A DNA stretch of 38,888 bases from Candidatus Nitrosopumilus sp. (GTDB lineage: Archaea > Thermoproteota > Nitrososphaeria > Nitrososphaerales > Nitrosopumilaceae). Of the stretch, positions 32,821 to 38,888 are shown one piece after another. The notes under the pieces are model-generated. The model did no database searches. It worked only from the letters and a program-made list of their open reading frames with translations, and was not told where the DNA came from. Position numbers and translations under genes: made by a program. The stretch spans positions 1 through 38,888 of the forward strand of contig JABDKK010000021.1 in the NCBI GenBank assembly GCA_013002265.1. The letters are read 5' to 3'. The first letter of the stretch is position 1, and each line of letters opens with the position of its first letter.

Positions 32821-33556
32821 GAAATTTACTAAAGAACCATATTCTAAAATTCTAGGATATCCAAAAGCAAGTAAAAGTCAAATTAATTCTAGAATTAGAG
32901 AGCTTGAAAAATTGAAAATTAAATCCCTATCTTTTACAGGACCAACTACTATTGAAAATTTGAAAACATTAGGTAAAGGATATGTTGGTGTAGTTGTTCT
33001 AGCAAAAAAAAATAGTAAGAAAATTGCATTAAAAATTAGAAGGACTGATTCACAAAGAAAAGAAATGAAAAGTGAAGCAGCTTTACTAAAATTAGTTAAC
33101 CAAGTTAATGTTGGACCAAAAATGATAGCATCAAGCAAAAATTTTCTTGTAATGGAATATGTTGAAGGAATCAAATTTAATCAATGGATTGATACACTAA
33201 AAGGAGTAGGTAGTTCAAGAAAATTAAAAACAACAATAAGAAAAATCTTGGAAGACTGCTATAGATTAGATGAAATTGGTTTTGATCATGGAGAATTAAG
33301 TAATATTTCAAAGCATGTTATTGTAGGAAAAACAAATTCTACAATAATAGATTTTGAAAGCTCAAGTACTAATAGAAGGCCATCAAATGTGACATCAATT
33401 ACTCAAGCATTTTTTATTGGATCTGGTATTGCAAAAAAAGCAAAAAAAATCTACAAAACTCCATCTAAAGAAAAGATCATAGCCGCTTTAAAAAAATACA
33501 AACAAGAAAAAACAAGAGTAAACTTTGAAAATTTGTTAAAAATCTTAAAATTATAA
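32795..33556 (+). CDS. predicted Ser/Thr protein kinase-like protein (COG2112 type)
   Basis: A 253-residue protein with a small kinase fold. A glycine loop (LGKGYVGVV, 60-68) is followed by the conserved lysine K80 in ALKIRR, E94, and a hinge with VMEYVEG. The catalytic segment reads H165-G-E167 where HxD is usual, with D186-F-E188 for DFG. The first 45 residues form a basic winged-helix-like extension. Similar archaeal proteins are known as predicted Ser/Thr kinases. It is the last gene in the RNA-repair operon and overlaps cca by 26 bp, so it may act on tRNA or tRNA enzymes. Activity is unproven. Confidence 0.8.
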   Translation: MEQSFISIKKFTKEPYSKILGYPKASKSQINSRIRELEKLKIKSLSFTGPTTIENLKTLGKGYVGVVVLAKKNSKKIALKIRRTDSQRKEMKSEAALLKLVNQVNVGPKMIASSKNFLVMEYVEGIKFNQWIDTLKGVGSSRKLKTTIRKILEDCYRLDEIGFDHGELSNISKHVIVGKTNSTIIDFESSSTNRRPSNVTSITQAFFIGSGIAKKAKKIYKTPSKEKIIAALKKYKQEKTRVNFENLLKILKL

Positions 33557-33630
33557 CGGGATCGGCAGGATTTGAACCTGCGACCACTAGTCCCCCAGAC
33601 TAGTATCATACCAATCTAGACCACGACCCC
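33557..33630 (-). tRNA. tRNA-Pro (GGG anticodon)
   Basis: Read on the minus strand this folds into a full cloverleaf. The acceptor stem GGGGTCG pairs with CGATCCC (one G-U), with discriminator G. The anticodon arm CTAGT-CTGGGGG-ACTAG places GGG at positions 34-36, and the T-arm GCAGG-TTCAAAT-CCTGC is perfect. No intron is present. CCA is not encoded. The 3' end abuts the stop codon of the convergent kinase gene with no spare base, and an AT-rich box lies about 25 bp upstream of its 5' end. Confidence 0.95.
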
Positions 33631-33654
33631 TCATGACAGAGACACAAAATGAAA

Positions 33655-33663
33655 TTATTAAAT
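33655..33663. promoter_or_regulatory. shared AT-rich TATA-like element between tRNA-Pro and the 33687 gene
   Basis: TTATTAAAT lies 24-32 bp upstream of the ATG at 33687 on the plus strand and 25-33 bp upstream of the tRNA 5' end on the minus strand. One element may serve both divergent transcripts. Confidence 0.4.
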
Positions 33664-33686
33664 CGTCGTATTGATTAAGAATAATT

Positions 33687-33893
33687 ATGAAGATTTGTAG
33701 TATTTGTCATAAAATTTCAGCTACTGAACAAGATCATCTAGATTGTATTCAAAGAAGAAGTATTGAATTAGAAGATGAAAATTTTAAAAATGAAATTCCT
33801 GAAAAACTAAACATTTCAAAAGATAGTCAGGCTTTAGGTGTTGAAGTGCGAGCAATCTTAGAGCATCTTACTAAAGAAAAGGAAGAATCATAA
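33687..33893 (+). CDS. small CxxC...HxxC zinc-binding protein
   Basis: A 68-residue protein with an N-terminal metal-binding cluster C4-x2-C7 and H17-x2-C20 (DHLDC), then a charged, acidic, mostly helical region (about 28-68). The likely zinc knuckle suggests RNA or protein binding, but the family is not one I recognise. The end overlaps the convergent flavoprotein gene by 6 bp. It is close to tRNA-Pro and shares an AT-rich promoter element with it. Confidence 0.68.
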   Translation: MKICSICHKISATEQDHLDCIQRRSIELEDENFKNEIPEKLNISKDSQALGVEVRAILEHLTKEKEES

Positions 33894-35036
33894 CCATTTT
33901 GATAATCTGTCTTTTTCAAATTTTAGTTTTTTAGAAAGATTTTCTGCAGTAGATTCTGTAAGATTGGTTGTTGGTTTTGTATTTGAATACATATCAACTT
34001 CAATTTCAGATGCTGTGTCTCTTCCAGATTCTAAGAAACATCCACCTTTTCCATCAAATAATATTGCTTCATGTTTTGAAAGTATTTTAGAAATAATATT
34101 TTTGGCAACTACAATACCTTCTCCTTCAGCAAAAATTCCAGCTTTTGGTACAGCAATAGATTCTGTAACAATCAAACTGGTAACATCGCCAATTGCAAAA
34201 ACATTTTCAAATTCTGTTTTACAGTCTCTATCAATTAAGATAAATCCAGGTTCTTTAGCTAGTCCAGAATCATAGATTACCTTTGGGGCAATATGAGGAG
34301 GAATGGCCAATAGTAAATCAAAATTACTTTCAGAATCTTCAAAGATTAGTTTGTTGTGTTCAACAGACTTGATTTTTGATGAGTTATGAAAAAATATTTT
34401 TTCAGAATCTACTAATTCAAAAATTTTTTTGCTTACTTCTGGTCCAGCTGCTGGTAAAGTAATGGGTGCTGGACTGTACAAATGAATTTGAATAGAATCA
34501 CGAACACCACGTTTTCTTAGCATGGAATCTATGAGTAAACTTGCTTCAAATGGAGCAGGGGGACATTTGTATGGCATGCCCATGATCGAAATAGCAATTT
34601 TTCCAGATTTTATTGCCATTAGTTTTTCATGAATTTTTGAGAGTTGTTTGTGATCATATAGATTAAATCCGTTTTCTTGAAGCCCAGGTATTTTTTCAGG
34701 TGCTAAAACTGTACCCATTGAGATTATCAAATAATCATAAGAAATTGTTTGGGAAGATGTTTTGATATTTTTATTTTGAAGATCAATTGAAAAAATTTCT
34801 TCCTTTATGAAATTAATTTCTTTTTTTGATAAATTGTTTAAAGATCCTATTGAATTTTCAAAAGATCGGGTTCCAGTTATTATCCATAATTTTGCAAACC
34901 CAACCATGAACCAGTCTTTTTTATCAATAATTGTAATTTTTAATTGAGAAGAGTTCAATGAATTTCTCAATTCGTTAGCTGATGAGAGACCACCAAAACC
35001 TCCTCCTAAAATTACAACATGTGGGATTTCTGTCAA
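33888..35036 (-). CDS. SQR/FCSD-like FAD-dependent NAD(P)/sulfide oxidoreductase
   Basis: A 382-residue two-dinucleotide-binding flavoprotein. GGGFGG (10-15) is the FAD loop, and VFAIGDVT (about 279-286) is the second FAD motif. MGMPYKCPPAP with C158 matches the sulfide:quinone oxidoreductase/flavocytochrome c region, and C333 in GKGGCFLESG matches the SQR redox-pair position, so two of the classic SQR cysteines are visible. It may oxidise sulfide or polysulfide and pass electrons to quinone, or be an NDH-2-like enzyme. I see no strong membrane helix. It follows the SDR gene after 1 bp, implying cotranscription. Confidence 0.83.
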   Translation of the reverse strand: MTEIPHVVILGGGFGGLSSANELRNSLNSSQLKITIIDKKDWFMVGFAKLWIITGTRSFENSIGSLNNLSKKEINFIKEEIFSIDLQNKNIKTSSQTISYDYLIISMGTVLAPEKIPGLQENGFNLYDHKQLSKIHEKLMAIKSGKIAISIMGMPYKCPPAPFEASLLIDSMLRKRGVRDSIQIHLYSPAPITLPAAGPEVSKKIFELVDSEKIFFHNSSKIKSVEHNKLIFEDSESNFDLLLAIPPHIAPKVIYDSGLAKEPGFILIDRDCKTEFENVFAIGDVTSLIVTESIAVPKAGIFAEGEGIVVAKNIISKILSKHEAILFDGKGGCFLESGRDTASEIEVDMYSNTKPTTNLTESTAENLSKKLKFEKDRLSKWL

Positions 35037-35037
35037 C

Positions 35038-35778
35038 TTAACGTTCTTGAGTTGTGGGTCTAATCAAAATTTCATTTACGTTAACATGTGATGGGGATTC
35101 AACTGCAAACAATATTGCATTTGCTATATCATCTGCTTGCAAAGCTTCCATTTTTTTTGCATTTTCAACAAATCCTTTCAATGATTCATCAGTAATTGTA
35201 TCATTCAGTTCAGTTGCAACAACTCCTGGTTCAATGCTTGTAACTCTAATGTTTGATCTCACACTAAATTCCTGTCTAAGTCCTTCACTAAATGCAGCAA
35301 CAGCATGTTTTGTTGCACAGTATACGCTTCCTGCAGGAAAAACAATTCTTCCAGCTACAGATGAGAGATTAACAATATGACCTGAGTTTTTTTCTTTCAT
35401 ATGAAAAATAACAGAGGCAGTAGAATATAGTACTCCTTTAATATTAACATCAATCATTTTATCCCATTCATCAACTTTTAGATTTTTGAAGAAACTCAAA
35501 GGCATTAAACCTGCATTATTTACTAAAATGTCAATTGAGCCCCATTTATCTAAAACAGCTTTTGCAAAATTATCACATTCAGCTCTTTTTGTAACATCTA
35601 ATTTTTGAAAATAAACTTCACCCCCACTATTAGTTATTTTATTTGCAAGCTCTTCTAATTTATCAACGCGCCTTGCACCAACTGCAACTTTTGCACCTGC
35701 TTTTGATAATGCCAAGGCAGTAGCAAATCCAATTCCACTACTTGCTCCTGTAACTATTGCAACCTTATCTTTAATCAA
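35038..35778 (-). CDS. short-chain dehydrogenase/reductase (SDR)
   Basis: This 246-residue classical SDR has the nucleotide-binding TGASSGIG (10-17), the NNAG motif (LVNNAGLM), catalytic serine in VNLSSVAG, and the YxxxK catalytic pair in VYCATKHAV. The R-rich GARRVDKLEE after the second strand favours NADP(H). The substrate is unknown; the family acts on alcohols, ketones and sugars. The gene starts the unit with the flavoprotein (1-bp gap), hinting at a shared redox task. Confidence 0.9.
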   Translation of the reverse strand: MIKDKVAIVTGASSGIGFATALALSKAGAKVAVGARRVDKLEELANKITNSGGEVYFQKLDVTKRAECDNFAKAVLDKWGSIDILVNNAGLMPLSFFKNLKVDEWDKMIDVNIKGVLYSTASVIFHMKEKNSGHIVNLSSVAGRIVFPAGSVYCATKHAVAAFSEGLRQEFSVRSNIRVTSIEPGVVATELNDTITDESLKGFVENAKKMEALQADDIANAILFAVESPSHVNVNEILIRPTTQER

Positions 35779-35859
35779 TTAAATCACTAAATGAATTTGA
35801 TTATATCATCGTAAAAATGTTTAGATAAAATTCAAATTATTCCAAAACCCCTGACAAGG

Positions 35860-35869
35860 TTATTAAAAG
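35860..35869 (+). promoter_or_regulatory. TATA-like box for the AN1 zinc-finger gene
   Basis: TTATTAAAAG lies 20-29 bp upstream of the ATG at 35889, the spacing seen before other genes here. Confidence 0.35.
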
Positions 35870-35888
35870 AAAAATAGATAATTAGTAT

Positions 35889-36110
35889 ATGAAGCCTGAA
35901 AAATGCGCTTATTGTGGAGATTTAACTGATTTACCATTCCAATGTAATTATTGTAAAGACCCTTTTTGTTCAGAGCATAGACTTCCTGAGGAACATAGAT
36001 GTGTAAAGCTAAGTCAGATTAGAGCAAAAAGATTTGGTGAAAAAAAAGTGATTAGAGATGGTGGAAGGAATAAACCAAATATCTTTAAAAGATTTTTTGG
36101 AAGATTTTAA
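35889..36110 (+). CDS. AN1-type zinc finger protein
   Basis: A 73-residue protein with one complete AN1 finger: C6/C9, C19/C22, C27/H30 and H36/C38, giving two zinc sites in a cross-brace. The segment FCSEHRLPEEHRC is diagnostic. A basic C-terminal tail (about 40-73, ending FKRFFGRF) could bind nucleic acid or membrane surfaces. AN1 fingers in archaea are of unproven function and may relate to ubiquitin-like or stress pathways. It is convergent with the membrane protein at 36113. Confidence 0.9.
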   Translation: MKPEKCAYCGDLTDLPFQCNYCKDPFCSEHRLPEEHRCVKLSQIRAKRFGEKKVIRDGGRNKPNIFKRFFGRF

Positions 36111-36112
36111 AA

Positions 36113-36397
36113 TCAGTAAGGACTTTTGTCTGGAGATATTTTTGCCCTTCTTCCTTGATATATCAGAGCTATCGCAAGAGCAAACATCACCATTGCTGTT
36201 AATGGAAAGTTTTGTGGAGCAGGTAAGATAAACCAATAATAAATTCCAAATCCAATAGAGAGGACTGCTTGCGTCCATAGTTTAATCCATTTTGGAGCCT
36301 TGATAATTCTACAAATAATTTCTATGGCAAAAATTCCAATTACAGGATAAATAGTATAGAATAGAAAATCAATCACATCAACTCCAGTATGAGACAT
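36113..36397 (-). CDS. small three-helix membrane protein
   Basis: A 94-residue protein with hydrophobic helices at about 9-28, 42-59 and 65-82, separated by short basic loops (RIIKAPKWIK). It has no motif beyond this. The C-terminal tail is charged and the gene ends 3 bp from the AN1 gene. I do not recognise the family. Confidence 0.7.
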   Translation of the reverse strand: MSHTGVDVIDFLFYTIYPVIGIFAIEIICRIIKAPKWIKLWTQAVLSIGFGIYYWFILPAPQNFPLTAMVMFALAIALIYQGRRAKISPDKSPY

Positions 36398-36429
36398 ATA
36401 AGATCATGACTAGTTGGTGTAATTTTTAT

Positions 36430-36987
36430 TTAATCTTCCCAACGAACTTTTGTTGCAATATTTTTGGAAATTAGTGCCTGAGCATTTTCATAGGGAATTG
36501 TTGCAATATCTTCGGTTTTAAAAGGACCGTATTTTTCAAGATCCGCACCAACAATTTCATCCGTTTCTTTAAGAAATCTTACTACAATTTTTTTTGTTTT
36601 ATGGTTTTGTGCTAAAGATTCAAGAAATTTTGATTTGCCATTAATTGTAGCTGAGAGAATCATTTCGATTCTTTCTTTTTGTTCTTCTTGTGAATCAAGA
36701 ATGTATTTTTCTTCATCAAGAAGAAATCCGATTTCTAAATCATCAGATTTTGAAATTTTATCTAATCTGATGTGAATTAGCAATGAGGTTAGTTCAGTTG
36801 CCATTTCTATCATAGTATCTTTGATCTGACTTTCAACTCCATCAAATTCTTGTTTTCTTAAATTTCCAATAAAATCAGCTAAATTTATGTAAAAATTTGG
36901 TTCAATTTCTAATAGAGAATCATCTTCAGTTTCTCTTAAAACAATGTGATGTAATGAGTTGATATCAATTTGGTTTGTTTCTGACAT
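36430..36987 (-). CDS. gins51: GINS complex subunit, Gins51 (Sld5/Psf1-like)
   Basis: GINS joins MCM and a Cdc45/RecJ-like protein in the replicative helicase complex. This 185-residue protein has the A-then-B layout of Gins51: a helical domain (about 20-130) with a long helix around EMATELTSLLIHIRLDKI, then a small beta domain at the C-terminus. The tail has the family core VVRFLKETDEIVGADLEKYGPF, with the conserved YGPF and NAQALI. It is divergent from glutamine synthetase 2, with about 54 bp between starts. A Gins23 partner would be elsewhere in the genome. Confidence 0.87.
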   Translation of the reverse strand: MSETNQIDINSLHHIVLRETEDDSLLEIEPNFYINLADFIGNLRKQEFDGVESQIKDTMIEMATELTSLLIHIRLDKISKSDDLEIGFLLDEEKYILDSQEEQKERIEMILSATINGKSKFLESLAQNHKTKKIVVRFLKETDEIVGADLEKYGPFKTEDIATIPYENAQALISKNIATKVRWED

Positions 36988-37041
36988 CTCTTACCTAAAC
37001 CTTAAATCCCCGATGTATTTGTGTTTGATTGAAGAACAGAA

Positions 37042-38498
<1,457 letters not shown>

Positions 38499-38502
<4 letters not shown>

Positions 38503-38795
38503 GTTCTACCTGTAAGTTGAAAAATATAGTGTAATGAGATAGCAATTAGCCCAAAACCAATTCCAAGAAAGATCGCTCTTTTCTTTTCAGATGTGGCTGC
38601 CCTATACAACAAAACTGCACCTGCAAGACCTACAAACAATACCAAAACTCCAATTACAACTCCATCAAAACTCGTGTTTGTAATTAATGGATGGAAAAAT
38701 CCAGCAAGCAAAGCGAAAAATGCGATAAGGTATACGTATTTGAAACCAGTTAATAATTTTGATGATGTTTTATTCAATGTTTTTCGTAAATTCAT
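38499..38795 (-). CDS. small three-helix membrane protein
   Basis: A 98-residue protein with a basic N-terminus (MNLRKTLNK) and three hydrophobic helices at about 20-37, 44-63 and 73-90. No functional motif is visible. It is convergent with glutamine synthetase 2 and its stop overlaps that gene's end by 4 bp. Unrecognised; possibly a small stress or accessory membrane protein. Confidence 0.68.
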
Positions 38796-38830
38796 TTATG
38801 AAATAAACTTTTGAAATACTTTCAAAATAT

Positions 38831-38888
38831 TTACATCATTCCGCCCATGTCAGGCATTCCGCCCATTCCAGGCATTCCGCCCATTCCA
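38831..38888 (-). CDS. thsA/thsB: thermosome (group II chaperonin) subunit, C-terminal tail only
   Basis: Reading the minus strand back from TAA at 38833-38831 gives a repetitive Gly-Met-Pro tail with GGM units (PGMGGMPDMGGMM). This is the typical C-terminal extension of archaeal thermosome subunits, which lies inside the folding chamber. The window edge cuts off the rest of the gene, so this is the last 18 codons. It looks like a DNA repeat at base level but is coding. Confidence 0.75.
   Translation of the reverse strand, partial: GMGGMPGMGGMPDMGGMM

Noticed and set aside
33557..33630. An intron or a second anticodon in the tRNA
   Set aside because: The cloverleaf closes without insertion and has a 7-base anticodon loop with GGG.
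38831..38888. Tandem DNA repeat at the right edge
   Set aside because: The unit encodes the GGM tail of a thermosome subunit on the minus strand, so it is coding and not a CRISPR or satellite repeat.

Overview
The window is AT-rich, compactly coded archaeal DNA that looks like a marine ammonia-oxidising thaumarchaeon (Nitrososphaerota) of the Nitrosopumilus type. Archaeal hallmarks are a PCNA clamp next to transcription factor S and RNA polymerase subunit L, a GINS subunit, archaeal-type tyrosyl-tRNA synthetase and CCA-adding enzyme, a UPF0200/UPF0201 pair, and a thermosome tail. Many starts have a TATA-like box about 20-34 bp upstream, as expected for leaderless transcripts. TTG and GTG starts occur, and membrane-anchored cupredoxins are present. 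I infer the genus from this style; no ribosomal RNA lies in the window.

Layout. 1-3.9 kb: a truncated DegT-type aminotransferase, small membrane and zinc-finger proteins, tyrS, and a cobalamin C17-methyltransferase. 3.9-8.2 kb, all minus strand: a secreted duplicated-domain protein, aspartate kinase, then PCNA, TFS and RpoL. 8.3-12.5 kb: an unknown protein followed by two tandem paralogous microprotein genes, a dual-specificity phosphatase with a cyclase-family hydrolase, a stand-alone Lrp/AsnC sensor domain, a class V aminotransferase without the desulfurase cysteine, and a RecA-like protein with a degenerate P-loop. 12.5-18 kb: a ferredoxin behind two repeated palindromic operator-like sites, a blue copper protein, a membrane-bound class III nucleotide cyclase, an atypical J-domain protein, a cupredoxin-like protein without copper ligands, and a universal stress protein. 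18-25.6 kb: a VIT1-type metal transporter, an APC permease, glutamine synthetase 1, a KamA-family radical SAM aminomutase and an MscS-type channel. 25.7-29.1 kb: a four-gene overlapping operon (prs, trmG10-like methylase, rnz, Sir2). 29.1-33.6 kb: a gene split by an in-frame TAA, UPF0201 with UPF0200, and the RNA-repair run thpR-cca-kinase abutting tRNA-Pro(GGG). 33.7-38.9 kb: an SQR-like flavoprotein, an SDR, an AN1 zinc finger, GINS, glutamine synthetase 2, a small membrane protein and the thermosome C-terminus.

The content is mostly core housekeeping: replication and transcription, tRNA synthesis and maturation, nitrogen assimilation, cofactor synthesis, redox carriers and transport. I see no insertion sequences, prophage, CRISPR array or defence island. 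No untranslated stretch exceeds about 300 bases. The longest apparent gap (29130-29498) is the 3' half of the interrupted gene. The points most worth a second look are the microprotein pair, the in-frame stop, the operator-like repeats before the ferredoxin, the HSD J-domain protein, the aminomutase beside glutamine synthetase 1, and several enzymes missing a canonical catalytic residue.
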